A stretch of DNA of 55,457 bases from Solirubrobacter ginsenosidimutans (GCF_027587205.1 NZ_JAPDOD010000058.1:1-55457), one strand, 5' to 3'; shown: positions 6,886 to 17,164, counted from the stretch's first letter. Notes: generated by a model not told the origin, from the sequence alone. Numbers and translations: made by a program.

Positions 6886-9789
6886 TTAGCGGCCGACGAC
6901 GCCCGCGTCCGTGACTGCGCGGACGGTGACGCGCTTGGCGCGCGCGGTGGTGCGCAGGATCAGCGAGCGGGTCGTGACCTGCTTGACGATGCGGCGGCCG
7001 TCGGAGAGCGCGATCGTGACGACGTAGCGCTCGGCGCCGATCGTGGCCTTCCAACTGACGGCCAGGCGGGTGCCGCGCTTGGCGGCCTTGACGCCCTTCA
7101 CGAGGCCCGGCCGGAAGACCTTCGGCGCCTGGTAGTGGCCGACGACGAATTGGTCGGAGACCATCCCGTCCTGCTCGACGATCGCGACGATCTCGCGCTT
7201 CTCGCCCGCGCCGCCGGCGGGGTGGAAGTTCAGCGCGCCGGTGAGCTTGCTCACGGCGCCGATGGCGCCGGAAGTGCTGGGCCCGCGCTCGATGAACGAG
7301 ACCGTCTGCCCGGGCTCCTTGGTGACGGAGTAGGTGAGCTTGCGCTGCGCGCCCTTGCCGGTGACCTGCACGTCGACCTTGGGCCGCTCCATCGCGTTGG
7401 CGACCTTCAGCGAGGTGACCGGCGCGGAGCCGTCCTCGACGATGACCTTCCACTCACCCGCGCTGGGGCGCATGACCGCGACCTGCGTGAGGTTGGCCTG
7501 CGGGTTCTTCATCAGGAAGAACGGCTTGGCCTCGACCGGCATCAGGTCCTCAGGGGTCGAGATGCGCTCGCCCTTGGGGCCGACAAGGGTGATCTTCGGC
7601 GGGGCGCCGGCGCCGGTGGCGGCGAAGACGGTCCCCGGCAGGCCCGCGGGGACGGTGATCGTCCGCTCCTCCACTGAGGCGGCCATGGCGCGGTTGAGGT
7701 TCTCGCGGTACGGGCCGAGCGAGCAGCCGGAGAAGTACGGCGTCGGCAGCGAGTCGCCCCACTTGTAGCCGAAGCCCGGGCGCCAGTCGTCGACCCAGTA
7801 GTCGATGACCATGCAGACCGCGATGCCCTTGGAGGAGACGAGCGCGTTGACGCCGCGGCAGAAGTCGACGAACTCCAGGCAGCCCTTCACTCCGCCCTCG
7901 GCGTTGAACTTCTTGCCGAGCACGCCGACGTCGAGGTGCCCTCTGATCGACGCGAACCCGTCCCAGCCGTAGTTGAACTTGCCCGACACCTTCAGGAAGC
8001 CGTCGGTGTGGGCTTCGAACGTCGCGTCGGCGAACGGGATCGGCCCGACCTTCATCTTGCCGAACGCGCGCATGACCGACGGGCGGTCGTCATAGGTGGC
8101 CAGGCCGAGGCCGGCGTCGAGCGAGACCAGGCTCGCGCCGAGGACGCTCGGACCGCCGGTCAGCCCGACCTCGCCGCAGAGCGCGAACGTCGGGACGCCG
8201 TAGTCGTACGTCGTCTTGTAGCCGAGGAACTCGTACGTCTCGACGCCCAGGTGCGGGACGCATTCGCTCTTCTTCGGGTCGACCTCGACGCGGAACTTGA
8301 TGCGCTGCAGGAAGACCGGCCCGAACGGACCCGCGCCCGGCGAGCCGAACTGGAGCTCGGCGCCCGCGAAGTTGAAGTCGCCCTTGTAGATCCCCGCCTT
8401 GGCCTCCAGCGAGGCGTCGAGCACCGGCAACCGCAGGTTGGCCTCGATCTCCCACAGGCCGTCACCGTCGTAGCGAACGAGCAGCCCGTTGAGCGCGATC
8501 GGGCCGATCGACGCGCTCGGGACGGTGAACTCGAACGCGTCGTCGGCGGACGCGACCGTCCCCAGCGGCGTGCTCGAGCGCTGCGTGAGCACGATCGGCT
8601 TCTCCGACGTCGGCGCCCCGAACGCGTCCGGCAGCTTCACGTAGAAGCTCGTCCGGCTCACGCCGGCGGACGGCAGCTCGAAGAAACGCGGCGCGCCGGT
8701 GATCCGCAGCCCATTGACGGTCTGCCCGTCATAGGCCGCGACGTTCTGCAGCTTGCCGTCGCGCAGGACCCAGTGCAACGGCCCCGCCTGCACCTGCACG
8801 AAGCCCGCCTTGAACGGGAGCGTCGCGATGGCGTCGCCGCCGATGATCTCGAAGCGCTGCAGGAGGCCGGATCCGATCACGTTGAGCATCACGCGCTTGC
8901 CGTTGCGCGGGGCGATCGTGATGCCATTAACGGTGACGGGGAACTCCGAGCGGTACTGCCTGCCGTTGTCGAGCGTGTAGCGGCGCAGGCACGGGCCGGT
9001 CGCGACGATCTTGGACACCCGCATCCAGGACTGGCACTCCGGCTCGAGCTTCTTGAGCACCATGCCGGTCTCGTCGGTGGCGCCGTCGTCGTCGGTCACC
9101 TTGAGCTTGAGGACCGCGGGCGCCTCGTCCTTGTAGGTCGTCGTCAGCGTGGGGCTCGCTCCGGTGTCGACGTCGTAGACGCCGTTGCCGTCGAGGTCCC
9201 ACTGGTAGCGGACGATCGTGCCGTTGCCGTCGGTGGACTCGCTCGCGTCGAAGGTCTTCGGCTTGTCGAGCGCCACGATCGGCCCGAGACAGACCTGGGT
9301 CGGCCCCATCGGCGCGCATTGACGGGCGATCCGGGCTTGAGGCGGGAGGTTGATCTTCGGGCCGTGGATGACCGTCGGCACCGGCTCGGGGGTGTTCGTC
9401 GCGGTCGGCGTGGGGGTCGGGGTCGGGGTCGCCGTGCCGCCCGCCTTGACCACGATCGTGCGCGTCGCGACGTCGGTGGCCGTGACGGTGCCGATCCGGC
9501 GCACCCGCAGAGCGACGCGGTGCGCACCGGGCGTGGTGAACGTGTGGGTCATCGCCATCGACGTGCCGTCGTCGAACTGGTCGTCGGCGTCGAGGTCCCA
9601 CGCGAACTCGAGCTTGGCGTTGGTCGGGTTCTTCGTCGTGTCGGTCAGCGTCACGAGCTCGTTGACCGTGGGCTCGGCCGGCGTGACCTCAAACGACGCT
9701 TCCAGCGGTGTCTGTGCTCCGGCGGTGGCGGCGCCCAACAGGGCGAGGATGCACACCCAGAAGAGCAGGGTCGGTCTCAGCAGTTTCAT
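6886..9789 (-). CDS. Large secreted PKD-domain protein
   Basis: A 967-residue exported protein. The start is placed at MKLLRPTLLFW because a canonical signal peptide (ending AGAQ) begins there; an upstream in-frame start would add 12 unlikely residues. Two PKD/Ca-binding-like segments follow (FAWDLDADDQFDDG and YQWDLDGNGVYDVD), separated by a TPTPTPTPTATNT linker. The middle ~500 residues show no domain I recognise. The C-terminus resembles a fibronectin-type-III/beta-sandwich. A role in surface adhesion or as an extracellular structural protein is inferred only. Confidence 0.8.
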   Translation of the reverse strand: MKLLRPTLLFWVCILALLGAATAGAQTPLEASFEVTPAEPTVNELVTLTDTTKNPTNAKLEFAWDLDADDQFDDGTSMAMTHTFTTPGAHRVALRVRRIGTVTATDVATRTIVVKAGGTATPTPTPTPTATNTPEPVPTVIHGPKINLPPQARIARQCAPMGPTQVCLGPIVALDKPKTFDASESTDGNGTIVRYQWDLDGNGVYDVDTGASPTLTTTYKDEAPAVLKLKVTDDDGATDETGMVLKKLEPECQSWMRVSKIVATGPCLRRYTLDNGRQYRSEFPVTVNGITIAPRNGKRVMLNVIGSGLLQRFEIIGGDAIATLPFKAGFVQVQAGPLHWVLRDGKLQNVAAYDGQTVNGLRITGAPRFFELPSAGVSRTSFYVKLPDAFGAPTSEKPIVLTQRSSTPLGTVASADDAFEFTVPSASIGPIALNGLLVRYDGDGLWEIEANLRLPVLDASLEAKAGIYKGDFNFAGAELQFGSPGAGPFGPVFLQRIKFRVEVDPKKSECVPHLGVETYEFLGYKTTYDYGVPTFALCGEVGLTGGPSVLGASLVSLDAGLGLATYDDRPSVMRAFGKMKVGPIPFADATFEAHTDGFLKVSGKFNYGWDGFASIRGHLDVGVLGKKFNAEGGVKGCLEFVDFCRGVNALVSSKGIAVCMVIDYWVDDWRPGFGYKWGDSLPTPYFSGCSLGPYRENLNRAMAASVEERTITVPAGLPGTVFAATGAGAPPKITLVGPKGERISTPEDLMPVEAKPFFLMKNPQANLTQVAVMRPSAGEWKVIVEDGSAPVTSLKVANAMERPKVDVQVTGKGAQRKLTYSVTKEPGQTVSFIERGPSTSGAIGAVSKLTGALNFHPAGGAGEKREIVAIVEQDGMVSDQFVVGHYQAPKVFRPGLVKGVKAAKRGTRLAVSWKATIGAERYVVTIALSDGRRIVKQVTTRSLILRTTARAKRVTVRAVTDAGVVGR

Positions 9790-9849
9790 GCCCGCAACCA
9801 TCCGGGCCGGCGGGCGCGCGGGCATCGGGCGACACCCGGATCCGGGTGC

Positions 9850-10479
9850 TCAGGGTGCGGGCAACCGCCCCCCGGCGCACGCTCGAGGTGTGGTTACCTC
9901 GGGGTCGGGGACCGGATCCGGGCGCCCGGCGACCTTGCAGAGCGCGAAGCGACCGGTGGTGAAGTCGAGGCTCGCGCGGTAGAGGTGACCGATCTCACCG
10001 CCGGAGGAGGCGGCGCTGCGGCCGATCTCACTGGTGACGGCGACGCAGGAGTAACTGCCGGCGGCCTTCCGGGGGTCGAGCTCGGGCGGCGGCTCGCCGA
10101 CGGTCTTCGGGAACGGCTCGCAGCGGGCGTGCAGGACCGGGCCGTCGAGCCGGCGTGCCCGGGCGTCGGCGACGATCGCGGACCCGAGGTCGCGCAGCAT
10201 CGCCGGCCGCTGGGACGCCGTCGAGCGGCCGAAGCGCGGGCGCTGCTCGCGGATCAGCGCCGCGACGCTCGCCGCGTGGCGCGCGGCCTCAGCGTGCCGC
10301 TCCGCCGCGGCGTGTGCCCGTTGATCGCGGCGGATGGCCGGTACGAGGATGGCCGTGAACGCGAGCGCCGCCACCAACACCAGCGCGAGCCCGAAGCGCG
10401 CGCGGCGGCCGGTCCGGTGCCACAGCCATCCCGGCAGCTGATCGATGCTCGGCATCGGCTGATAGCGCTGTTCGTCCAC
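9850..10479 (-). CDS. Single-pass membrane protein of unknown function
   Basis: A 209-residue protein from a GTG start. A short cytoplasmic N-terminus precedes one transmembrane helix (FGLALVLVAALAFTAILV, residues ~30-47). An Ala/Arg/His-rich helical stretch follows, then an extracytoplasmic domain with a few Cys residues. No family recognised. It lies 60 bp upstream of the PKD gene in the same direction, so the two may be co-transcribed, and it is divergent from the LysR gene. Confidence 0.6.
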   Translation of the reverse strand: MDEQRYQPMPSIDQLPGWLWHRTGRRARFGLALVLVAALAFTAILVPAIRRDQRAHAAAERHAEAARHAASVAALIREQRPRFGRSTASQRPAMLRDLGSAIVADARARRLDGPVLHARCEPFPKTVGEPPPELDPRKAAGSYSCVAVTSEIGRSAASSGGEIGHLYRASLDFTTGRFALCKVAGRPDPVPDPEVTTPRACAGGRLPAP

Positions 10480-10538
10480 GACGGCCAGTATCGGGGCGCA
10501 TTGTCGTCAAGCACAAGCACCGGTTGGTGACGGTCGGC

Positions 10539-10553
10539 GTAAGCTGTGCTTAC
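10539..10553. promoter_or_regulatory. Perfect inverted repeat upstream of lysR
   Basis: GTAAGC-TGT-GCTTAC is a perfect 6-bp inverted repeat ending two bases before the ATG at 10556. The half-site AAGCAC(A) also occurs twice in tandem at 10509-10520. This arrangement in a divergent promoter region fits an autoregulatory operator for the adjacent LysR-type protein. Confidence 0.5.
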
Positions 10554-10555
10554 GA

Positions 10556-11479
10556 ATGCTCGACTTGCGCCGGCTGCGACTGCTGAGTGAGCTGGCCCGG
10601 CGCGGCACGATCGCCGAGGTCGGGCGGGCGGTCGGCTACTCGGCGTCGGCGGTCTCGCAGTCGCTCGCGCAGCTCGAGCGCGAGGTGGGCATGCCGCTGC
10701 TGGAACGCGACGGGCGACACGTGCGCCTCACCCCGGCGGCGCGGCGCCTCGTCGCGCGCACCGACCTCGTGCTGGCGGAGCTCGATGCCGCCGAAGCCGA
10801 GCTCGCCGCCGAGCATGGCACCGTGCAGGGCGAAGTGATCATCGGCGCGTTCCCCAGCGCAGCGGCCGAACTCGTCGCTCCCGCGGTGCGGGCGCTCGCG
10901 GTCGAGCATCCCGCGCTCGCGTGCTCGATCCGGGAGCACGAGCCCGAGGACGGCATCGGGCTGCTGCGCTCCGGGGAGCTCGACATGCTGCTGTCGGAGC
11001 GCTACGACGACGTGCCGGGCGCCCCTGCCGGCGGCCTGGAGGAGCACGTGCTGCTCTCCGAGCCGCTGCTGCTGGCGCTGCCGGCGGCGGTGGCCGAGCC
11101 GGTCGCGCTCGCGGACATGGCCGGCCGGCCATGGATCAGCGGGATCGCCGGGACCCAGTACGTCGGCGCCGTCGAGCAGGCCTGCCAGGCGGCGGGCTTC
11201 ACCCCACGGATCGCGCACCGCGCCGACGACGCCGGGCTGATCCTCGCGCTCGTGGCGGCCGGCCTCGGCGCCGCATTCGTGCCGGAGTTGGCCGCTACGC
11301 CCACCGCGGGCGTGCACTACGTCCGCGCACTGCCCGCGCCGCCGCGGCGTCACATCAGCGCGCTCGTGCGCCGCGGGGCGGTGCAGCGCCCGGCGCTCGC
11401 CGCGACGCTGGCATCCATCGCACGCGTTACCGGCGCATTACCGCGCCGTAGCCGCCACCCCCGAAGCTTCCTCCCATGA
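10556..11479 (+). CDS. LysR-family transcriptional regulator
   Basis: A 307-residue LysR-type regulator. The N-terminal winged helix-turn-helix spans residues ~1-60 (LDLRRLRLLSELARRGTIAE, then YSASAVSQSLAQLEREVG). The periplasmic-binding-protein-like effector domain occupies the rest. The ATG at 10556 is directly preceded by a palindrome and no Shine-Dalgarno, so the message may be leaderless. The likely target is the divergent membrane-protein gene or itself. The last bases overlap (ATGA) a 30-codon reading frame encoding a signal-peptide-like sequence. Confidence 0.9.
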   Translation: MLDLRRLRLLSELARRGTIAEVGRAVGYSASAVSQSLAQLEREVGMPLLERDGRHVRLTPAARRLVARTDLVLAELDAAEAELAAEHGTVQGEVIIGAFPSAAAELVAPAVRALAVEHPALACSIREHEPEDGIGLLRSGELDMLLSERYDDVPGAPAGGLEEHVLLSEPLLLALPAAVAEPVALADMAGRPWISGIAGTQYVGAVEQACQAAGFTPRIAHRADDAGLILALVAAGLGAAFVPELAATPTAGVHYVRALPAPPRRHISALVRRGAVQRPALAATLASIARVTGALPRRSRHPRSFLP

Positions 11480-11568
11480 ACAAGATCAAGCTTCTCGCGG
11501 TCAGCACCGCCATCACCGCTTCGCTGCTCCTGCCGACGCTGGCCGAGGCCCGCGCCACCTGGACCTAG
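11476..11568 (+). CDS. 30-residue signal-peptide-like micro-ORF
   Basis: Overlaps the LysR stop by 4 bp (ATGA) and encodes [20 protein letters not shown] followed by [10 protein letters not shown] and a stop. It is a textbook signal peptide (Lys-rich start, hydrophobic core, AEA cleavage site) with almost no mature part. Its TAG lies in the palindromic CTAG that also supplies the stop of hutI on the other strand. It is either a tiny secreted peptide or, more likely, the 5' stub of a secreted-protein gene truncated where the hut operon now begins. Confidence 0.4.
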   Translation: MNKIKLLAVSTAITASLLLPTLAEARATWT

Positions 11569-12710
11569 CCGGCTCGCACGCCGCCGCGGAACACCGCGGC
11601 GACGAGCGGGACGCCTGGACGGTACGCCAGATGGATATGGCTTCCAGCATCGAGCAGGATCGCGTCGGCGCGGGCACCCGGCGCGAGATGACCAACGTCC
11701 GAGCGGCGCAGCGCTAGTGCTCCGCCCTTGGTTGCGGCCCAGACCGCTTCGTCGGTGGTCATGCCCATCTCTCGCACCGCGATCGCGATGCAGAACGGAA
11801 GGTTCGTCGTGTAGCTCGAGCCGGGGTTGCAGTCGGCGGCGAGCGCGACGGTGACGCCGGCGTCGATCAGGCGCCGCGCGTCGGGATAGCGGGCGCGGGT
11901 CGAGAACTCCGCGCCCGGCAGCAGGGTGGCGACGGTGTCGGAGTTCGCGAGGGCGTCGATGTCGTCGTCGGTGACGTGGGTGACGTGGTCCGCGGAGGCC
12001 GCGTGCAGTTCGACCGCGAGTTGCACGCCGGGCCCGTGGCCCAGCTGGTTGGCGTGGACTCGCGGCGTGAGGCCCTTCTTGATGCCCGCCTCGAGGATCG
12101 CGCGGGTCTGGTCGCCGTCGAAGGCGCCCTTCTCGCAGAAGACGTCGATCCAGCGGGCGTGCGGCGCGCAGGCGTCGAGCATCTCGCCCTTGACGAGGTC
12201 GACGTAGGCGTCGGCGTCGTACTCCGGCGGGACGACGTGGGCGCCGAGGAAGGTGGTCTCGGGTGTGCGCGGCGTCGCGATCTCGAGGCTTCGCCGCTCG
12301 TCGGGCACGGTCAGGCCGTAGCCGGACTTGGTCTCGACGGTCGTCGTGCCGGAGCGCAGGGCCTCGTTGATCAGCCGGTCGAGGTTGCCGCCGAGCTGCT
12401 CGTCGCTGGCTTCTCGTGTGGCCTTGACCGTGGTCTTGATGCCGCCGGCCGTGTACGGGCGGCCTTCCATGCGGGCGGCGAACTCCTCCGCGCGGTCGCC
12501 GGCGAAGACCAGGTGGCCGTGGGAGTCGACGAAGCCGGGGATGACGGCCCGTCCGGCAGCGTCGACGCGCTCCCCGTCGACGCCTTCAGGTACCGAGCCT
12601 TTAGGTCCCGCATAGGTTACGAACGCGCCGTCGAACACCAGCGCCGCGCCTTGCACTGTGCCGATTTCAGGGTCGTTCGTGACCAGCGTTCCGATGTTGT
12701 CGATCAGCAT
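11565..12710 (-). CDS. hutI: Imidazolonepropionase
   Basis: Third step of histidine degradation: hydrolyses 4-imidazolone-5-propionate to N-formimino-L-glutamate. It is a metal-dependent amidohydrolase of 381 residues (family ~400). Visible features are [20 protein letters not shown] for the N-terminal metal site, [12 protein letters not shown], a second metal-site His in [12 protein letters not shown], the His pair in [12 protein letters not shown], and the metal Asp in [13 protein letters not shown]. It is the last gene of the hut operon, separated from hutF by a REP-like hairpin that could lower its expression. Confidence 0.95.
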   Translation of the reverse strand: MLIDNIGTLVTNDPEIGTVQGAALVFDGAFVTYAGPKGSVPEGVDGERVDAAGRAVIPGFVDSHGHLVFAGDRAEEFAARMEGRPYTAGGIKTTVKATREASDEQLGGNLDRLINEALRSGTTTVETKSGYGLTVPDERRSLEIATPRTPETTFLGAHVVPPEYDADAYVDLVKGEMLDACAPHARWIDVFCEKGAFDGDQTRAILEAGIKKGLTPRVHANQLGHGPGVQLAVELHAASADHVTHVTDDDIDALANSDTVATLLPGAEFSTRARYPDARRLIDAGVTVALAADCNPGSSYTTNLPFCIAIAVREMGMTTDEAVWAATKGGALALRRSDVGHLAPGARADAILLDAGSHIHLAYRPGVPLVAAVFRGGVRAG

Positions 12711-12716
12711 AAAGCG

Positions 12717-12752
12717 CCCCTAAGGGGTCTGGCCCTTTAGGTGGGGTTTAAG
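12717..12752. repeat. REP-like hairpin, copy A (between hutF and hutI)
   Basis: CCTAAGGGG-TCTGG-CCCTTTAGG with flanking GTGGGGTTTAAG. The inner stem pairs with one G/T mismatch and the pentaloop TCTGG is the complement of the CCAGA loop seen in other copies. It fills almost the whole 44-bp gap between hutF and hutI. It belongs to the same family as the hairpins near 18.8, 19.45, 24.8 and 32.9 kb. Confidence 0.85.
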
Positions 12753-12754
12753 GA

Positions 12755-13924
12755 TCAGCACGGGCGGCCGCCGATGAACGTGTGAGTGACATCGGCGGCG
12801 GTCGCGGCGAAGACGATCGATTCGAGCAGCGTGTCGCGTTCGGCCGTCTCCAGGCGCGGCGAGTCGAGGCCGACCGTGACGAGATCGGCGAGCGCGCCGG
12901 GCTCGATCCGGCCGGCGTCCTCCCACCCGAGGCTCGCGTGGTTGGTCGCGCCGCGCAGCAGCGCCTGCGCCGTGAAGTGGCCGCGGCGCTCGGTCTTCAG
13001 CCGCAGGTTCAGCTCGACCGCCCGGGCTTCCTCGAAGAGGTCGATGATCGCGTGGCTGTCGGATCCGAGGCTGAGGTTGGGGCCGGCGTCGCCGATGCCA
13101 TCGGCGAGGTCGCGCTCGGTCGTCGGGCACATGCAGATCGTGGTCTCGGCGAGGAGTTGCTTGTCGGCTTCGGTGAGGTGGGTGGCATGGATGGCGGTGG
13201 AGTTCGGGCCGAGCGCACCGTGCTCGGCCAGCAGGCGCACCGGCGTGAAGCCGTGCGCGGCGAGGCAGGCTTCATTCTCCGCGCGCTGCTCGGAGACGTG
13301 GAAGTGCAGCGGCTTGCCCTCGGCCCACTCGACCACGATGTCCATCTGGCGGGCGGGCACGGCACGGACGGAGTGGATAGCGGCCCCGACCTTCGCGCCT
13401 TTGATCTCGTCGACGCGTTCGACCCAGCCGAGCGCGTCGCCGTCGCTGAAGCGCGCCTGAGCGCCGGCGGGCGGCTCGCCGAAGCCGCCTGCGATGTAAC
13501 AGGCGTCGAGCAGCGTGAGCCGGATGCCGACCTCCTTCGCCGCCGCGATCAGCGCGTCGCTGTGGTGCACGTAGTCGAACTCGCCCACGCAGGTGATCCC
13601 GGCCTTGACCATCTCGGTGTAGGTGCCCTTGGCCAGCTCGAACGTGTCGTCAGGCGTGATCCTGCCCGCGAGCGCGTACATGTCCTCGCGCCAGGTCCAG
13701 AAGCTGCCGCCGCCCCGTTGCGTGCGCCCGCGCAGCGCTCGCTGGAACGCGTGCGAATGCGCGTTGGCGAGGCCGGGGAGCGTGACGCCGCGCAGTCGCA
13801 CCTCGCGATCACGTCGGACGCCGGGGGTGACCGCGGCGATGCGCTCACCCTCGACCTCGATCAGGACGTCCGCCGCGACCGAGTCACCGCCCAGCCACGC
13901 GAAATCGGCGTGATAGCGCGTCAT
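12755..13924 (-). CDS. hutF: Formimidoylglutamate deiminase
   Basis: Converts N-formimino-L-glutamate to N-formyl-L-glutamate and ammonia, defining the two-step variant of the histidine pathway. It is an amidohydrolase of 389 residues. Motifs: [11 protein letters not shown] near residue 56, [45 protein letters not shown] and [13 protein letters not shown]. Its ATG overlaps the hutU stop (ATGA, 13921-13924), so translation is coupled. The partner N-formylglutamate deformylase (HutG) is not in this window. Confidence 0.95.
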   Translation of the reverse strand: MTRYHADFAWLGGDSVAADVLIEVEGERIAAVTPGVRRDREVRLRGVTLPGLANAHSHAFQRALRGRTQRGGGSFWTWREDMYALAGRITPDDTFELAKGTYTEMVKAGITCVGEFDYVHHSDALIAAAKEVGIRLTLLDACYIAGGFGEPPAGAQARFSDGDALGWVERVDEIKGAKVGAAIHSVRAVPARQMDIVVEWAEGKPLHFHVSEQRAENEACLAAHGFTPVRLLAEHGALGPNSTAIHATHLTEADKQLLAETTICMCPTTERDLADGIGDAGPNLSLGSDSHAIIDLFEEARAVELNLRLKTERRGHFTAQALLRGATNHASLGWEDAGRIEPGALADLVTVGLDSPRLETAERDTLLESIVFAATAADVTHTFIGGRPC

Positions 13925-15564
13925 TCCGCCATCGGCACGCGGACGCCGCGCTCGGCGGCGACCTCGGAGGCGCGGTCGTAGCCCGCGTCGACGTGGCGGA
14001 TGACGCCCGTGGCGGGATCGTTGGTCAGCACCCGCTGGAGCTTCTTCGCCGCCAACTCCGTGCCATCCGCGACGCTCACCTGACCGGCGTGGATCGAGCG
14101 GCCGATGCCCACGCCGCCGCCGTGGTGGATCGAGACCCAGCTGGCGCCGGAGGCGACGTTCACCATCGCGTTCAACAGCGGCCAGTCGGCGATCGCGTCG
14201 GAGCCGTCGAGCATCGCCTCGGTCTCGCGGTAGGGCGAGGCGACCGAGCCGGTGTCGAGGTGGTCGCGGCCGATGACGATCGGGGCGGCGACCGCGCCAC
14301 TCGCCACGAGGTCGTTGAACGCCGCGCCCGCGAGGTTGCGCTCGCCCTGGCCGAGCCAGCAGATCCGCGCCGGCAGGCCCTGGAACTGGACCTTCTCGGC
14401 CGCCATCTTCAGCCAGCGCGCGAGCGACTCGTTCTCCGGGAAGAGATCCAGCACGGCCTTGTCGGTGACGGCGATGTCCTTGGGATCGCCGGACAGCGCG
14501 GCCCAGCGGAACGGGCCGCGGCCCTCGCAGAAGAGCGGGCGGATGTAAGCGGGAACGAAGCCCGGGTACTCGAAGGCGCGCTCGTAGCCGCCGAGCTTGG
14601 CCTCGGCGCGCAGCGAGTTGCCGTAGTCGAAGACCTCGGCGCCCTTGTCCTGGAAGCCGACCATCGCCTCGACGTGGCGGGCCATGGACTCGCGGGCGCG
14701 GTCGGTGGCCCCTGGCTTCTGACGCTCGTCGGCCCAGTCCTCGAACGCCACACCCCGCGGGACGTACGCCAGCGGGTCGTGCGCGGAGGTCTGGTCGGTG
14801 ACGATGTCAATCGGCGCGCCGCGCTGGAGGAGGTCGGGGAAGACCTCGGCGCAGTTGCCGAGCAGGCCGATGCTCAACGGCGTCTTGGCGTCGCGCGCCT
14901 CGATCGCGAGCTCGAGCGCGTGGTCGATGTCACGCGCCTCGACGTCGAGGTAGCCGGACTGCAGGCGGCGCACGATGCGTGAGGCATCGACCTCGACCGT
15001 GATCGAGACGCCGCCGGCCATTGACACCGCCAGCGGCTGCGCGCCGCCCATGCCACCCAGGCCGCCGGTCAAGGTGATCGTCCCGGCGAGCGAGCCGTTG
15101 AAGCGCTTCTCCCCCACCGCGGCGAACGTCTCATACGTCCCCTGGAGGATGCCCTGAGAGCCGATGTAGATCCACGAGCCGGCCGTCATCTGGCCGTACA
15201 TCGTCAGCCCGAGCGCCTCGAGGCGGCGGAACTCGTCCCACGTCGCCCAGTCACCCACGAGGTTCGAGTTGGCGATCAGCACGCGCGGCGCCCACTCGTG
15301 GGTCTGCATGACGCCGACGGGCTTGCCGGACTGGACGAGCAGCGTTTCGTCGTCCTTCAAAGTCTTCAGCGTGCGGACGATGGCATCGAACGACGCCCAG
15401 TTGCGCGCCGCCTTCCCGGTGCCACCGTAGACCACGAGCTCCTGCGGGTGCTCCGCCACCTCAGGATCAAGGTTGTTTTGCAGCATCCGCAGCGCGGCTT
15501 CCTGCTGCCACCCCAGACACGAGAGGTCGGTTCCGCGCGCCGCGCGGATGGAAGAGACGGTCAT
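13921..15564 (-). CDS. hutU: Urocanate hydratase
   Basis: Second step of histidine degradation: NAD+-dependent hydration of urocanate to imidazolonepropionate. At 547 residues it has the normal family length. The signatures [18 protein letters not shown] (NAD+-binding Gly-rich loop), [27 protein letters not shown] and [12 protein letters not shown] are all present. It overlaps hutH upstream (ATGA-type) and hutF downstream, forming a tightly coupled hutH-hutU-hutF unit. Confidence 0.97.
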   Translation of the reverse strand: MTVSSIRAARGTDLSCLGWQQEAALRMLQNNLDPEVAEHPQELVVYGGTGKAARNWASFDAIVRTLKTLKDDETLLVQSGKPVGVMQTHEWAPRVLIANSNLVGDWATWDEFRRLEALGLTMYGQMTAGSWIYIGSQGILQGTYETFAAVGEKRFNGSLAGTITLTGGLGGMGGAQPLAVSMAGGVSITVEVDASRIVRRLQSGYLDVEARDIDHALELAIEARDAKTPLSIGLLGNCAEVFPDLLQRGAPIDIVTDQTSAHDPLAYVPRGVAFEDWADERQKPGATDRARESMARHVEAMVGFQDKGAEVFDYGNSLRAEAKLGGYERAFEYPGFVPAYIRPLFCEGRGPFRWAALSGDPKDIAVTDKAVLDLFPENESLARWLKMAAEKVQFQGLPARICWLGQGERNLAGAAFNDLVASGAVAAPIVIGRDHLDTGSVASPYRETEAMLDGSDAIADWPLLNAMVNVASGASWVSIHHGGGVGIGRSIHAGQVSVADGTELAAKKLQRVLTNDPATGVIRHVDAGYDRASEVAAERGVRVPMAE

Positions 15565-17120
15565 GGCACCTCCAGATGGCCGGTCACAGACTCGGCGGCG
15601 CGCACGGCGCCGCCGTCACGAACGAAGGCCACGGCGGCCTCGATCTCAGGGGCGAGGAAACGGTCGGCGCCGGCGCCGGCGCACGTCTCGCGCAGCGCGG
15701 CGAGCACCGCGCCGGTGGCGGCGGCGGGCGCGAGGGGCGCGCGCAGGTCGATGCCACGCGCGGCGGTCAGCAGCTCGATCGCCAGCACGCGGGTCAGGCC
15801 GTCCAGCGCTCGGCGCAGCTTGCGCCCGGCGCTCCAGCCCATCGAGACGTGGTCCTCCTGCATGGCGGAGGACGGGATCGAGTCGACGCTTGCGGGAACC
15901 GCGAGGCGCTTGAGCTCGGAGACGATGGCCGCCTGCGTGTACTGGGCGATCATGTAGCCGCTGTCGACGCCCGGATCCTCGGCGAGGAACGGCGGCAGGC
16001 CGTGGTTGCGTGAGACATCGAGGAAGCGGTCGGTGCGCCGCTCGGCCATCGATGCCACATCGGCGGCGGCGATGGCCAGGAAGTCGAGCACGTAGCCGAC
16101 GGGCGCGCCGTGGAAGTTGCCGTTGGACTCGACGCGGCCGTCGATGGTCACGACGGGGTTGTCGATCGCCGACGCGAGTTCCCGCGCCGCCACCATGGCG
16201 GCGTGCGCGACGGTGTCGCGCGCCGCTCCCGCCACCTGCGGCGCGCAGCGTAGCGAGTAGGCGTCCTGCACCCGCGTGTCCTCCGGCCCGCGATGGGACG
16301 CGACGATCGGGCTGCCGTGGAGGACGGCGCGCATGTTCGCGGCGGCGGCCGACTGGCCGGCCTGCGGGCGCAGCGCGTGCAGGTCGGCGGCGAAGACCCG
16401 GTCGGTGCCGAGAAGGCCCTCGACGCTCATGGCGGCGGTGATGTCAGCGACGACGAGGAGATTGCGGAGGTCGGCGATCGCCAGCGCGAGCATCCCGAGC
16501 ATCCCGTCGGTCCCGTTGATCAGCGCGAGGCCTTCCTTCTCGGCCAGCACGACCGGCTCGATGCCGGCCTCGCGCAGCGCGTCGGCGGCGTCGCGCCGTG
16601 CCCCGGTCGCGTCGCGGACCGGACCCTCCCCCATCAGCGCCAGCGCGCAGTGCGAGAGCGGCGCCAGGTCGCCGGAGCAGCCGAGTGAGCCGTACTCGTG
16701 CACGACCGGGGTGATCCCCGCGGTCAGCAGCGCGGCGTAGGAGGTGGCCGTCTGGACCCGCACGCCCGTCCGGCCGGTGGCGAGCGTCGAGAGCCGCAGG
16801 AGCATCAGCGCGCGCACGACCTCGCGCTCGACCTCGTCGCCCGAGCCCGCGGCATGGCTGCGGATCAGCCCGCGCTGCAGCTCGAGGCGCTTCTCGACGG
16901 GGATGTGCAGCGTCGCGAGCGCGCCGAACCCCGTCGACACCCCGTAATGCGGCACGACGTCGGCCGCGAGCGAGTCGATCACCGCGCGGCTGCGCGCGAT
17001 CTCGGCCAGCGCATCCGCCGACAGCTCGACGGGCGAACCTTCGCGTGCGACGGCGACGACGTCCTCGAGTGACGGCGCACCCACACCGACCATGACCGGC
17101 GACATGAACATGGGCCGCAT
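15561..17120 (-). CDS. hutH: Histidine ammonia-lyase with a Cys-Ser-Gly MIO triad
   Basis: First step of histidine degradation: elimination of ammonia from L-histidine to give urocanate. About 519 residues. Family blocks are [46 protein letters not shown] and EDHVSMG. The electrophilic MIO group normally comes from Ala-Ser-Gly; here the triad is Cys148-Ser149-Gly150 (codons TGC TCC GGC at 16671-16679). Four in-frame ATGs (17120, 17111, 17105, 17093) are possible starts; I used the first. A longer open frame to 18113 runs antisense through the IclR gene and is rejected. Transcription likely starts at the divergent operator region. Confidence 0.93.
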   Translation of the reverse strand: MRPMFMSPVMVGVGAPSLEDVVAVAREGSPVELSADALAEIARSRAVIDSLAADVVPHYGVSTGFGALATLHIPVEKRLELQRGLIRSHAAGSGDEVEREVVRALMLLRLSTLATGRTGVRVQTATSYAALLTAGITPVVHEYGSLGCSGDLAPLSHCALALMGEGPVRDATGARRDAADALREAGIEPVVLAEKEGLALINGTDGMLGMLALAIADLRNLLVVADITAAMSVEGLLGTDRVFAADLHALRPQAGQSAAAANMRAVLHGSPIVASHRGPEDTRVQDAYSLRCAPQVAGAARDTVAHAAMVAARELASAIDNPVVTIDGRVESNGNFHGAPVGYVLDFLAIAAADVASMAERRTDRFLDVSRNHGLPPFLAEDPGVDSGYMIAQYTQAAIVSELKRLAVPASVDSIPSSAMQEDHVSMGWSAGRKLRRALDGLTRVLAIELLTAARGIDLRAPLAPAAATGAVLAALRETCAGAGADRFLAPEIEAAVAFVRDGGAVRAAESVTGHLEVP

Positions 17121-17164
17121 CAGACCATCGCGCCCGCCTGTGGGAAAGCAACTCGCGGCGGTAC

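Noticed and set aside
7936..10530. 864-codon plus-strand frame over the PKD gene
   Set aside because: Arg/Asp-rich nonsense composition; the minus strand encodes a signal peptide and PKD motifs.
12720..13130. Reading frames ending in PHLKGQTP or PHLRGQTP
   Set aside because: These tails are translations of REP hairpins in shadow frames, not protein motifs.
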